NCBI GenBank assembly: GCA_002007465.1
Contig: LNAC01000137.1
Span: 2,460,556 to 2,524,555 of the forward strand
Origin: Ailurus styani
Lineage: Eukaryota; Chordata; Mammalia; Carnivora; Ailuridae
DNA length: 64,000 bases
Reading direction: 5' to 3'
In this document: one piece after another, positions 41,768-53,323 of the stretch
How the letters are laid out: each line of letters begins with the position of its first letter
How positions within the stretch are numbered: the stretch's first letter is position 1
Translations under genes and position numbers: made by a program
The notes under the pieces: generated by a model
The model's database searches: none
The model's input: the letters and a program-made list of their open reading frames with translations, nothing else
Told to the model about the DNA's origin: nothing

Positions 41768-41965
41768 GTGATGGAGACTGGGCTCTGTCTGGCACCATGT
41801 CTGAGGGCTTCGCTTCACTACTGGTTCACTTGTGTGACTTCAACTTCCTCAGTTGTGCTTCATGTTCCTTATTTCTAGAAGAGCGCTGGTTAAATCTATC
41901 CTTATAAAGTGATTGTGAGGATCATGTTATATGATGCTTAGAACAGCGTCCCTGACATAAATGAA
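41768..41965 (+). mobile_element. MIR
   Basis: GTGTGACTTCAACTTCCTCAG, TGATTGTGAGGATCATGTTA and GCTTAGAACAGCGTCCCTGA are diverged MIR landmarks in order. Confidence 0.6.
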
Positions 41966-42776
41966 TCATACGAAAATGTGTGCCCAACGTTTTCATAAAC
42001 TTTGACTATGGTACAAGGGAAAATGGATCCAGATTCCTAAGAGTTTGAAATCTTAAACCAACTTGCACTAGGGTAATTAAGTGCTCAACTAAGAGGTAAC
42101 ATCTCTATGTTCAGAATGAATTCAGAGTCGGGGGAAATTTTGGTGACTGAGGTCCTTGGAGGGATTTTATGGGGGAGTAGAGTCTGCACTGAGCTTTGAA
42201 GAATGAGAAATAATAAGAACTTAGACCCTTCTGTAAAGGGAAGAAGCTTTGAGCAAACGTTTTTTGGTTTTTTGTTTTTTTGTTTGTATTTGAGGATTTC
42301 TGGGGAATCATTCATATAACTGTTTTGACTACTTGGTTTATGTGAAATATTTATATTTGTTTAAAATGCTTAGTTTCTTTATAAATGCTGGCACTTATAA
42401 AGTAATTAAAGAAAATCCAATTAAATAGTAAGTGCTTAATTACAGTTCATTCAGATCTGAAGAACAGACTAATGTACTAGCTACTAATAACTTCTCAGCA
42501 TGGATATGCCTTTCTTCACCCATCCCTATGGAAAATGTGGATTACTTATACACCTTAAGAAAGCATAATTGGTCTGCTAGTGTCAGGCTTCACATCAGAA
42601 TTGCAGGTGTTCACAATCCATGAAGATACTGTTAAAGAATTCTGTTTAGTGTTCAGTAGGCAGTAACATACTATGAACCTTCATGGCATATTATAATTTT
42701 AAAAAGAGACATAGGAACCCAAACCTGAAAAAGACCCTGTATAAACATCTAGGTTGACTTCAGCCTCTTCTGTCTT
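41966..42776. other. Unique DNA
   Basis: No gene or repeat was recognised. Confidence 0.5.
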
Positions 42777-42884
42777 ATTTATTTATTTATTTTAAGTAAT
42801 CCACACCCCCAGCATGGGGCTCAAACTCACAACCCTGAGATCATGAGTCACATGCTCCACCAACTGAGTCAGCTGGGTACCCCT
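42777..42884 (-). mobile_element. Short CAN-SINE
   Basis: TTATTTATTTATTTTAAGTA, CAGCATGGGGCTCAAACTCA and CAACTGAGTCAGCTGGGTAC. Confidence 0.88.
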
Positions 42885-44569
42885 TCTTTGTGTTTAAATA
42901 AGGAAACTAAGTCAGATTCTCCTAAAGACCTAAATGATCAGGGAAGTGTATTAATTCTTCCAGGCCCCTCTGGGGTTCCACATGATGTTGTTGCTTTCTT
43001 AATCACCAAATTGCCTACAAAGTGAGAAAATAACATGTGTCCCCAAATGTGATTCCTAGGATTAGGCCTGTGACAAGTTGAGAAACAGGGAAAGCATAGT
43101 GTGACAACCTCTGTCAAAAAGCTCTAGCTTTTTAAAAACACATTTTGCCCTATTTAAGTTCCCTAGTGAGTTCATAGAGCTTCCAGAACCATCTCATTAC
43201 TAAGCCTTTCTATCACTATGAGTACACTCACTCTTCTGACTCTGTTCCTCTTCAAGCTGTGCTCTATGTTTCATGCTTTCAGCTCAACAAAAACCCTGGT
43301 CCTGTTCCTTCAGGGTCTTGCTGCACAAGACCCTGAATTTAATAAAATTTAATTAATTTAATTTAATTACTTAATTTAATAAAATTACTGTACTAGGGAA
43401 TCCTCAATTGCCTCCCCTCTCCCCTCAATATCTTACTGAAAAGACTGTCTGTTGCTAGGAGTATTCAGAACATTGAAAACCAGGAACACTCTGTTGTTCT
43501 TGAGAAATGCTCTTCCAAACACCGACTCTGATAAGGTATTTCACCCCCAGTGAATCATGGGAGTAACAATCACTTTTATAAAGCACCGATAACGAGATGG
43601 AAAAAAGAACAACCTCGGCAAAATTTAGATCTGTTAAAATATATTTGTGCCTTAGAAATCTATTGTTAATTTGCACAACGTGTTCTGATGACAGAATGAC
43701 TTCCTAAATTTGAACTTGAAGTTGACATAAAGAGAAGCAATCCGACACCTCTGTTGCAATCAACCTATTTTCAACAGTCAGGAAAACAAACTCAAAACTT
43801 ATCTCTGAGTTTTTGGTAGGGCAAAGCTGAAGGGATGGTGTCACTTTTCCTTTCTTGGCCCTTTAAAGCTCTATGAGGACATTTTCTGGGAATTATGTCC
43901 TTTCGTTATAATGAAAGTGGCAGGCAGAGAGAGCTCACGGAGATGCCTCAATGTCTGAAAATTTGCAGTTTTCGATAAGAGCTGGACATTTCTATTCTAA
44001 ATGGAATCTTGGTAGGCAGTCCTGATACATGTTTACTAAATTGGTTTAATTACTGCTGATTCTCACATTCTGCTTCTGAGTTGAATCTTAAATATTTGAT
44101 AGTTTTAACACATGGGATTCACAAGCAACAAATAAAAAAAACTATCTTTGCAAATTTCCTCACCACTTAAAAAAACAGTAATAAACAGTTTGAATTTACA
44201 GAAAGCACTTGTTTCAACAAATTGGGCTGTTGTCTCAAATGGGAAGAAGCTTTTTGCTAATTGGATGTGTTGGCTTTATCACATTTACAATGAAAAATGG
44301 TATACCATTTTAGGTATCTTTTGCCAAGAAAACAACTTTAGAGTAATGGGCTGTTTGGGAAATGATTCTTCAAACTGCAAATGCTTACAGGTAGCATCTG
44401 TTTAATAGATCAAGTGGCCAAAGAAGAACAAAGGTATCACTGTGGCTGTATAAGTTGCATTTTTACAAGGGCCAAATAAGAAAATAAAAAAGAGACGAAT
44501 GGTGATTTTGTGTCTGCTATCAGTGGATTAAAGGGTATCATAAAGATGGTGAATATATTTTTAATATAT
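42885..44569. other. Unique DNA with AATTT repeat and an 18-bp palindrome
   Basis: An AATTT/TTAAT low-complexity stretch lies at 43336-43388. AAAATGGTATACCATTTT at 44294-44311 is a perfect palindrome. No gene was recognised; open frames here lack domains. Confidence 0.5.
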
Positions 44570-45060
44570 ATATATCACCTCATGTCCTCTGGGAAGCAGA
44601 CATCAAGATGGAAGAAGTGCAAGAGATTTATTAGGGATAAGGCCTGTGAAAGATAAAGGCAAAAGAGAGCAGAAGTCTGAGATGAAGGTCTGGCCCCCAT
44701 GGGAGGAGCAAGGCAAGAAGAACTGAGAATTGAACAGGAAGAGCTCTGAGGTCTGTTGTGGCTCTGAGCAGGTCGTGGGCCTTCATACAGAGAGTGGCAA
44801 TGCAGACTGCCAAAAGAGGAGTTTTCTGTTGGCAGAAATGGGCCAGACCCTAGGCCCCCAGCTCTGCTCACTCATTGGTTTAGAGCTGCCTAGGGGGAGA
44901 GTGCCCTGGGTCTGGATGGTGTCACAAATCCTAAATGTCCTGCAACTGAAGAGTACCAGCTGATCGTACTCTTCTGAAAGGATCTTTGAGCAGTGCAACT
45001 CCATGTGATGCGGTATGCATTTTATCAGGCATAGCTTCATCATGTTTATGATGAAGGAAA
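44570..45060. other. Possible old LTR or retroelement relic
   Basis: GCAAGAGATTTATTAGGGAT, AAGGCCTGTGAAAGATAAAGG and GAAATGGGCCAGACCCTAGG have a repeat-like feel, but I cannot name a family. Overlapping open frames on both strands (98 and 86 codons) have no domain. Confidence 0.3.
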
Positions 45061-45767
45061 TAGAATTCCATCTGAGTCAAATTTTTTCTGCTTTGACTAG
45101 TAAGACACCAATATTATTTTGCTAACTTTGCAATTCTTCTTTGCCAAGAGATATGTGACTTACCAGCCAATATGCTACCCTTGGATTTGGATGTCTTGCT
45201 TCATGCTTCCTGAACTTGGTTCTGGGTTTTCATTCGCTTTGGATAAAAATTAATTTGTAATACAGAGCATCATTTGTCATCTCATAAAAATATCTTATTA
45301 TAGATAGATTCCATGATTATTGTAAGTTTTGGGCATTTCTCATTTAACTTCTATAGTATAAAGCAATTGTTAGGTGTTATTAGTAACACAATTTTGAAAG
45401 AAAATTCTTATTACAAATCTTTGTATTTCTGAATGAGTTTAATTAAAGAGCAGCTTGAAATTCCAAGGCACAGTGTTTAAAAACAACAACAACAACAACA
45501 ACTATGACTTTTTTGTGTGTGATGAAGAGTATTGTGATACTATACAACCAAAACAAAGTATAAAAGTGGATTGGAGCCAGAGGCAGATTTAAGACAAATG
45601 ATTATACATAACTTCTGATTTCTATTTTTCACATTCATCAAAATGGCTTCATTGCTCCTTTTGATTGATGTGATAAAAGTAAATATAAATGAGAACTTAT
45701 AAAATAAATATATATCAAAATTAAATGTATTCTGTATACAATGTTGACTTAAAATGGATTTTACAAT
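45061..45767. other. Unique AT-rich DNA with (AAC)n
   Basis: A short (AAC)n repeat lies at 45482-45501. Nothing else was recognised. Confidence 0.5.
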
Positions 45768-45960
45768 TTTATTTTATTTAAAAAATATTTATTTGAGAGA
45801 GAAAGTGCATGAGTGGAGGGTGGGGGAAGAGGCAGAGGGAGAGGGACAAGCAGGCTTGCTGCTGAGCAGGGAGCCTGACACGGAGCTCGATCCCAGGACC
45901 CCAGGATCATGATCCCAGCTGAAGGCAGACACTTAACCAACTGAGCTACCCAGGCGCTCC
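45768..45960 (-). mobile_element. CAN-SINE
   Basis: TTTTATTTTATTTAAAAAAT to CTGAGCTACCCAGGCGCTCC on the minus strand. Confidence 0.93.
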
Positions 45961-46290
45961 TGGAGAACCCCTCTCTTACACTACAGAAGAAAGGAATGCA
46001 TTTCTTGGGGTGGGATACAGGGTAGGAGCTTTTTGGGAAATAAAAAATACTGAAAAATAAAAGAGGAGCGCTCCACAAAGATGACATGTAAAGTGACCAG
46101 TTGAAGACTTGCCTGGTTATCTTCAAGCCATCGCTGCTGCCACACCTCATCTTTGTAACTCAGTGAAATTGGAATTCTCAGGTGAGTGGGAATTGTGACT
46201 GGCAGGCAGTTCCCTTAATCCCCAAATCAATGCCACCAAACCTTTGGGAAATCAAAGGGATATCTTTCTTAGTAATTGTTTCAGAAGATA

Positions 46291-46498
46291 GTGCCTGGAT
46301 GGCTCAGTCATTAAGCATCTGCCTTCGGCTCAGGTCATGATTCCAGGGTACTGGGATCTAGCCCTGAGTTGGGCTACCTGCTCAGTGGGAAGCCTGCTTC
46401 TCCCTCTCCAGCTCCCCCTGCTTGTGTTCCCACTTTCATTGTCTCTCTCTGTCAAATAAATAAATAAATAAATAAAATAGTAAAAGAAAAAAAAAAAA
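46291..46498 (+). mobile_element. CAN-SINE
   Basis: GTGCCTGGATGGCTCAGTCA to five AAAT units and an A-rich tail. Confidence 0.94.
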
Positions 46499-46619
46499 GA
46501 TGGAAAAGAATATTCAGTGAAAAGAAACTTTCCCCTTTTTCCCTGGTGGCGACTTACCCGGGTCATTTTCTGGGAGAGCACAAGTATTAGTTTCTTGTTT
46601 ATTTTTTCAGGGATTTTCT

Positions 46620-47045
46620 ATGTATTTGCATACATACATTTATCCGCCACACTAATGGGAGCATGTTTTTCACCTCATTTTAGACCTTGCTTTTATTGCA
46701 ATATAGCTTAGTGGTTGTTCTATGTTAGCACACAGAAATCTGTTTTATTTTTATTTTAATGGCTGCATAACATTCCATCGTATGGATATGCCATGATTTA
46801 CCTAACTGAGTTCCTATTGATGGGCATTTGGTTTGTTCCTAATCTTTTGCTATTATAAACAATGGTGCAAAGAACATATATATATGTTTTGCACCATGTA
46901 CATATATATATAATTTCATAAATGTATGAGCATATCTGTAGGATAAATACCCTTGTCTTCTTTTTTTGTATCAAGGTGGTCTTTTTTCTTAATGATTTGT
47001 AGGAGCTGTATATTCAAATAAAGGAAGTTACCCTTTTATGTATTA
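46620..47045 (-). mobile_element. L1M fragment
   Basis: Antisense L1M: AATGGCTGCATAACATTCCA, GCTATTATAAACAATGGTGC, ATCTGTAGGATAAATACCC and AATGATTTGTAGGAGCTGTA. An AT-rich inverted stretch lies at 46870-46913. Confidence 0.75.
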
Positions 47046-47704
47046 GTTCCTAATTTTTAAAAGTTCACGTTAAAAGCAGATTAGAATCTTTCAGTATTAA
47101 GCTTTCAATTTCTTATGAATGTACATAACATAAGGGAAAGAGGGATTGTGGAGATCTCAGGTGAGGATTAACAGTTGAAGTTTCTTTATTTGATAGGATA
47201 TTTTTCTTTTCAGTAGAGTGAATTATTATCTGTAAGGACATATTACATTTTTTATAGTAATGATCCTATGAAATAAATAATTCTTTTAATATTTGTCCAT
47301 CATAGCAACAAACTTCTTTTCTACTTGACACTCGGTCATTTTCCTGAATGCCAGTCTTAATAGCCTGTTACATTAAGAACTTGAAAACATATTAAGAAAG
47401 TGAAACATAAGCAAAGTTGGGCTTTTGTAACATAATTCCTAGGGACAGTTGTAAAGCTGTAATACAACAGAGTATTTCAAGAGCAAATAGAACTATTCTG
47501 TAACATCTGATAAGAAGTTAAACCCAACTGAGCTATAGATATTTTTGTTGGTATTCAGCAGTTGTGATCTGCAAAATCTTAAAGCAAACTTTTTTACCCA
47601 ACTACTTTTGTTGTATTGAATGAAATAATATCCAAGGAGTTCATTTATGTTTATTTTTAGTATTTCAAGCTCGTTTATTTTTGGTCCTGTGACTCAGGAT
47701 TAAA
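47046..47704. other. Unique AT-rich DNA
   Basis: Nothing was recognised. Confidence 0.5.
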
Positions 47705-47874
47705 TTTTTTTATTGGGGGGAGGGGCAGAGGGAGAGGGAGAGAGAGAATCTTAAGCATGCTCCACACCCAGCATGGAGCCCGAGGTGGGGCTCCAATTCA
47801 CAATCCTGAGATCACGACCTGAGCTAAAATCAAGAGTTGGACGCCTAAATGACTGAGCCATCCAGGCACCGCCC
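47705..47874 (-). mobile_element. Old CAN-SINE
   Basis: TTTTTTTATTGGGGGGAGGG, GCTCCACACCCAGCATGGAG and CTGAGCCATCCAGGCACCGC. Confidence 0.9.
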
Positions 47875-47944
47875 CCTTCTCCAAAAACATTTTTTAAACC
47901 CTTCTATACTCAGTGTTCGTGAACTGATTTCCTTCCCTTTTCAG

Positions 47945-48037
47945 AATATTTTTCATTTTGACAAGAAAGGAATAGCATATGAAATGGTGCCATCTTCTTA
48001 TGATGCCAGTTTTGATAAACGCTCTAAAGAACACTAA
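47945..48037 (+). CDS. Candidate terminal coding exon, gene unknown
   Basis: A pyrimidine-rich tract with AG (GATTTCCTTCCCTTTTCAG, ending 47944) fits a 3' splice site. Directly after it, 30 codons stay open to a TAA (48035-48037). Their product starts NIFHFDKKGIAYEMV and ends SFDKRSKEH; it is hydrophilic and not low-complexity. It does not come from a SINE or LINE I recognise. The frame also continues upstream of the AG for 32 codons into the SINE at 47705-47874, so openness alone proves little. I recognise no protein family and see no partner exon, so this may be an old pseudogene or chance. No AATAAA was seen soon after the stop. Confidence 0.22.
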   Translation, partial: NIFHFDKKGIAYEMVPSSYDASFDKRSKEH

Positions 48038-48721
48038 CCTTTAGAAAGATGTTCATCTATTTGCAGGGAACATAAACCCCAAGAGATTTTCTGGATTCTT
48101 CCCTAATTTTGGGAACTTTTGTCAAATTGCCTGCATATGGTCATGTACTCACACTTTATTAATCACAATTCCTTTTAGAAAAGGCTTGTTTTAAAGAGAA
48201 GCACAACAACTGTGATATCTTTGGAACTTATAAATATCTAGTCCAGGATTTCCTTAAGCTTGTCATCTGTTTCCTCACTTCAGAAGTTGAAACAGTGTTA
48301 GGCTGCATTTTTAAAATGTTGGGTTTGTTTTGTCAATACAGGAAAAGCTACACTTCCTAATTTGCTTAGATTCATGCCCCCATCATTTGAAATTATATCA
48401 GCTCCAGATAAGTACTATTGTAGTAGGGGAATTAACTGGTTGAATGTACGCACATTCACGTGGATGTCCCTGTGTGTCTGAGTGTGAATGTGTATTAGCA
48501 ATGTGATAGAGGATTTTAGAAAATCAGTATGAATATCAATTCATTTTTTGAACATTTGTGGCCACCAGAGGGACTAGACACACATTTCATTAATTAACCT
48601 ATTTCCCTTAATAAGTATTTGTCTAATCTTTAAATCCTTGAATTAGGATTCGTTAATAACTATATTTTTATTGGAGCATGGTATTTCCTAAAATGGTCTT
48701 TTAAGAGGAGTTACACATTAG
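48038..48721. other. Unique DNA
   Basis: No repeat was recognised. Another acceptor-like CTGTTTCCTCACTTCAG occurs at about 48268-48284, without a convincing frame. Confidence 0.45.
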
Positions 48722-48733
48722 TAGAATCTTTTA

Positions 48734-48906
48734 AAGATTTTATTTATTTGACAGAGAGAGAGAGAGATCACAAGTAGGCTGAGAGAGAGGAGGAAGCAGG
48801 CTCCTTGCCGAGCAGGGAGCCTGATGCGGGCCTCGATCCCAGGGCCCTGAGATCATGACCTGAGCTGAAGGCAGAGGCTTTAACCCACTGAGCCACCCAG
48901 GTGCCC
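48734..48906 (-). mobile_element. Young CAN-SINE with 12-bp TSD
   Basis: A minus-strand copy, slightly shortened in the CT/GA part. TAGAATCTTTTA is at 48722-48733 and 48907-48918. Confidence 0.96.
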
Positions 48907-48918
48907 TAGAATCTTTTA

Positions 48919-49496
48919 GATACTAATATCTTCCCATCATCATTTATATAAGTGTACTAAAAATAATCATATATATCTAGCTCAAAATTCTACTCCATGT
49001 GGGAGTTCCCCTTCTAAAATTCGTGGTAAGTAGTTAATCAGTGTTTTTTTTTTGTTGTTTTTTTTTTTTGGTTGTTGCTTTAGAGAGAATGTATGGGAAA
49101 CATCTAGAACTGTTCCTGGTACAATTAACTTTTTTGCTTAACAACATCTTTAAATGAAATTTTGTCAGTGGATAATTATTAACTTTACTCAAAGATTTAC
49201 CATAAGGATTTTTTCCTCCTGATTGTTTATATATTTTACTGATTATGTGAGTAAAGCAGGTTTATTTTTATGAATCCAAACAAAAGAAAGTTAAAGTTTA
49301 CTATAATCTCACTTCTCAGTAATAGTTACTATTAACAATTATGTGTGTGGGTATATATATATATATTATATTTAGGTAATATGTATATTTGAACATATAT
49401 AAACATTAATATATTTTTATTCTACAGAAATAGATCATATTAACATTTTTAAACAATATGTCTTAGATATCTTTTCCTGTAAATAACAATAGATTT
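48919..49496. other. Unique AT-rich DNA with T-runs and (TA)n
   Basis: Interrupted T-runs lie at 49043-49069 and a TA run at 49352-49366. No gene was recognised. Confidence 0.5.
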
Positions 49497-49628
49497 TGGG
49501 TGAAATAGATGAAGGAGGTTGAAGAGTATGCTTATAATGATGAGTAATATATAGAATTGTTAAATCCTATATTGTGTACTTGAAACTAATGTAACAGTAT
49601 GTTAACTATACTGGAATTAAAAAAAAAG
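49497..49628 (+). mobile_element. L1 3'-terminal fragment
   Basis: GGGTGAAATAGATGAAGGAG, AATATATAGAATTGTTAAAT, GTACTTGAAACTAATGTAAC, GTTAACTATACTGGAATTAA and poly(A). A GATTTTATGCTTTTT duplication follows (49628-49665). Confidence 0.82.
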
Positions 49629-49785
49629 ATTTTATGCTTTTTTTTTTTGGATTTTATGCTTTTTAATCCGGCAATGTATTCCATTACATGCAATACCACA
49701 ATTACTTACCCAATGCCCCTGTAAGAGTTCTAGTAGAGTATGTCAGGCTGCAATTTTATTGCCAGAATCTTCAAGGAAGACATTC

Positions 49786-50107
49786 TTTTCATTCATGCCA
49801 CAAAGTTTTATTAGAGTCTACTGCTTCAGTGGAGCTTACGCTCTAAAAGGAAGAGGCAAAATAAGCAAGCATGTGGGCAAGTGAACAAGATTTTTTTAGA
49901 GGATGATAAATGCCAGCCAAAGGCCAGTGTGACTAGGATGCAGTAATTGAGGAGATGAAGTCAGAGAGGTACTACTCCTCCCGGTCCAGGAAGGAAGCCC
50001 GAGTCTTATTTGCATTTCAATAGTTAGCTTTGGGAGGGCTCAGGGTGGAAAGCTTCAAGGTACTCAGGCCTACTGATCTGCCTTAATGGAAGGGGTCTTA
50101 CAGAATT
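49786..50107 (+). repeat. L2-like ancient repeat, left piece
   Basis: AGTGGAGCTTACGCTCTAAA, GATGATAAATGCCAGCCAAA, GGCCAGTGTGACTAGGATGC, GAGATGAAGTCAGAGAGGTA. It resumes at 50560-50660 (ATCACTCTGGCTGCTGTGTG) after the SINE. Same family as 30695-31590. Confidence 0.6.
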
Positions 50108-50120
50108 TGTGGACATATTT

Positions 50121-50518
50121 TTTTCNTCTTTTCTTTCTTTTTTTTTTTTTAAAGATTTTATTTATTTATTTGCCAGAGAGAGAGAGAGAGCACAAGCAGG
50201 CAGAGAGGCAGGCAGAGGCAGAAGGAGAAGCAGGCTCCCTGCCGAGCAAGGAGCCTGATGCGGGACTGGATCCCAGGACCCTGGGATCATGACCTGAGCC
50301 AAAGGNCTTTTCTTTCTTTTTTTTTTTTAAAGATTTTATTTATTTATTTGCCAGAGAGAGAGAGAGAGCACAAGCAGGCAGAGAGGCAGGCAGAGGCAGA
50401 AGGAGAAGCAGGCTCCCTGCCGAGCAAGGAGCCTGATGCGGGACTGGATCCCAGGACCCTGGGATCATGACCTGAGCCAAAGGCAGAGGCTTAACCCACT
50501 GAGCCACCCAGGCGTCCC
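50121..50518 (-). mobile_element. CAN-SINE containing an N-bounded near-identical duplication
   Basis: One TSD pair, TGTGGACATATTT (50108-50120 and 50519-50531), encloses the whole unit. About 178 bases (50128-50305) recur after the second N (50307-50484), differing only by one T in the T-run. Ns sit at 50126 and 50306. The first copy stops mid-SINE at CCAAAGG-N. The natural locus is probably a single SINE. Confidence 0.9.
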
Positions 50519-50667
50519 TGTGGACATATTTAAAAAAAAAAAACCAGAGGGATGTATAAATTGGGTTATATCTTTAAACAATCACTCTGGCTGCTGTGTG
50601 GAGAACAGACTCGGTGGAGGGGGGGGGCAAAACAGAACCAATGAGAATGATACTGATGCTGATTGGT

Positions 50668-50835
50668 AGCCAACATTTATTAATTCATTTTCTGTGCCAG
50701 GAAGTGGTCGAAGTGCTTGACAGCTATTAACTCACTTAATCCTCAGAACAACCTTATGAGGTATGCATTATTCTTTTGTCTGCATTTTATAGATGAGGAA
50801 GCCGAGGCACAGAGACGTGAAAAAACAGCAGTCTA
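50668..50835 (-). mobile_element. MIR
   Basis: TTAACTCACTTAATCCTCAG, ACAACCTTATGAGGTATGCA, CATTTTATAGATGAGGAAGC and GAGGCACAGAGACGTGA are the reverse MIR core. Confidence 0.85.
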
Positions 50836-52346
50836 GGTGAACGATGATCTGATACAACAGATCTGACCTGGAATATTTCAGATGCCTTTACATTCTCCAA
50901 TTTATGATCCCAACTCATCAAAGTTAGCACAAGGTATTACAGAAATCTCTAAATTAATTGAAGATAATACCATAGCTAGAAAAGGTAATACACTCATAAA
51001 TATGTAGTACAGATTTTAAATTTCTGTTAATGACTCCAGAGTAGTCCATGGTCTCTCTCTCTCTCTTTTTTTTTTCAGCAATAGAAGTACAAAGTTATAA
51101 TAAGAGTAAAACTGTGAGGTTTAAATTTTATTTTATATGTCTCTGGGGCAAGAAATAACAAATTTATAAACACAGTGACAGTCATGAGTGTATTTATCCT
51201 TTTGCAGATCTTACAAAACAAATTTATTTTGTTTTTTTTTAAGTATTTGGATAAGTATATCTTCAGTCTCGAACTTAATCTATAATTGCCAAGCAATGGA
51301 ATCATTTTTTTCTGAATCTACATGGTGTAAGTAAGAAATACTATTTTCCTATTATATCAATTATATAGTAACTACATTAGCATACCATTATTTTAGTTCA
51401 TTGTAAATTTTGTATTTCAAACAAAATAAGCTACATGAAAACAGATTAGACTTACCTTTACACAGTTTTGAAATATTCTACTGCTTGTCATGCAAAGACT
51501 AGATGAATAGTCTTCCTTATTTTAAATGAAATTCTGTAGTCTGCCTACAGATCAAAAATGACCTTTACACTCTAATCCTTAGGGTGTTGATTAAAGAAAG
51601 TGTTTGCTTAGATTTTGTTGCACGTTTCATTTTACTGCAATGTGAACTAATTTTACTGTATACAGGAAAATATGTCATTTTTATTTTGCTTTCATAGTTG
51701 ATTGCTCCCCCATCATCTCATAGGCCCTTTATGATACCCCCATCATTCTTTTTTTTTCTTTTATATTTTCCTGCAAATATGTTTTAACCCTACTAGAAGA
51801 GAAAATCTATTGTTGGATTAATCCCTATAGCAGTTTTTTGAATAATGTTTCTCCTATTATTTCAAAGGACAGAGCAGTTTTCTGTGCTATGCAAAAAACA
51901 AACTGTGAAGACTGACCATGCTTGAATAGGCTTCAGTGCTTTAAGAAATAAATAAGAGGCACCACAGCATTAATCTTGTGGATACCTAATAACATACATA
52001 ATCATTGTGCTACATAGTAATTTAGACAGATGGGTAGTAAGCAGATGATACAGATAACTATACTTACATTTAATGAAGGCAAATCAGGTATTTGGGGAGT
52101 CAGTTGGAGACAGAGGAAATGTGAACTTAGTCTGAGCAGAAATTTCAGTAGATAATTGGTTATTAACCGAGTGGAATCCAGATGGCTGGGACTCTAAATT
52201 TTCTGGTTGGGGCATAGCCACAGGATAGACTTTGGAATTGAGGGCAAAATAATAAATTCTCTCCTCTCAAGGAAAATTGTCCCTTTTCAAAGTGGGACAA
52301 AAACTAACAAGGGTGGTCTAGACATACAGTTGAATATAGTAAAGGT
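50836..52346. other. Unique AT-rich DNA
   Basis: No repeat or gene was recognised in 1.5 kb apart from a CT run (51053-51065). Confidence 0.55.
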
Positions 52347-52363
52347 AAGAAGGGAGGTTTAAG

Positions 52364-52565
52364 GGCGCCTGGGTGGCTCAGTGGGTTAAAGGCTCTGCTT
52401 TCGGCTCAGGTCATGATCTCAGGGTCCTGGGATCGAGGCCCGCATCGGGCTCCCTGCTCAGCGGGGAGCCTGCTTCCCCCCCCCTCTCTCTGCCTGCCTC
52501 TCTGCCTCTTTGTGATCTCTCTCCCTCTGTGAAATAAATAAATAAAATCTTAAAAAAAAAAAAAA
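52364..52565 (+). mobile_element. Young CAN-SINE with perfect 17-bp TSD
   Basis: A full plus-strand copy. AAGAAGGGAGGTTTAAG is at 52347-52363 and 52566-52582. This is one of the best-preserved copies in the window. Confidence 0.98.
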
Positions 52566-52839
52566 AAGAAGGGAGGTTTAAGCTTGAGAGTGACTGATTC
52601 CTCCCTTCAAGGGAAGAGGAGGAAGAAAAACAGAGAAGGGAAATCGTGAGGAAAACCAAATGTTTCTTTTTGTAGCTTAAATCTTCCCTTTCTCTCTCTG
52701 ACTTCTGGGGTTGATCTCAAAGGGGGAATGGACCCCCTCAAAGGGGACAATGTGAATATCTTCTCCAGTTAGCCTGAAACCTTACTAATTAGACATTCTT
52801 AAAAATTTTGATTCACCTAACCTTTCCATTGAGCCTACT

Positions 52840-52975
52840 ATACATCAAGTTAGCAAAAGTGATTTCACTTAATCCTTACCTTCTTTACAAGGTAGGCGTT
52901 CACGGAATTTGAAGATAAGGAAAAAGATTGAGGAAGGTACAAAACGTGTTCAAAGTCACACATCGACTGAAGAGT
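52840..52975 (-). mobile_element. MIR fragment
   Basis: GATTTCACTTAATCCTTACC, AGATAAGGAAAAAGATTGAG and GTTCAAAGTCACACATCGAC. It is diverged. Confidence 0.55.
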
Positions 52976-53323
52976 CTCCTGATTCCTTCTTGTCCAGTTT
53001 CCTTCCACCACTTCCTTGGGAGGGTCAAAGGACAAAAAAGGAAGGCTGTATCAGCGGGCTGCTGTGGTGAGTGGGGGGATGGGAAGGTACGATTCACACT
53101 GCAGACATCACAGATCTGTATTTTTATTATGGCACTTTTCAAACATATGGCAGACAAGTGTGTTGCCTTAACAAAATTGATATATTAGGACAGTTTTCTG
53201 ATAGATGGAACCAAAGCCTCATGAAAAGTGCCTTTTCCAATTCCAACATAGTCTTTATTTGGGTTATTGGCGGCTCTGGCTATTTTTAAACATAAAATTA
53301 AAAAGTATGTTTTAAACAGCATA
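52976..53323. other. Unique DNA
   Basis: Overlapping open frames of 72-86 codons on both strands show no domain. Confidence 0.5.

Noticed and set aside
44570..45060. Overlapping long antisense and sense frames (98, 86, 77 codons)
   Set aside because: No domain, no initiation context and no splice sites; the text looks like an old non-coding repeat.
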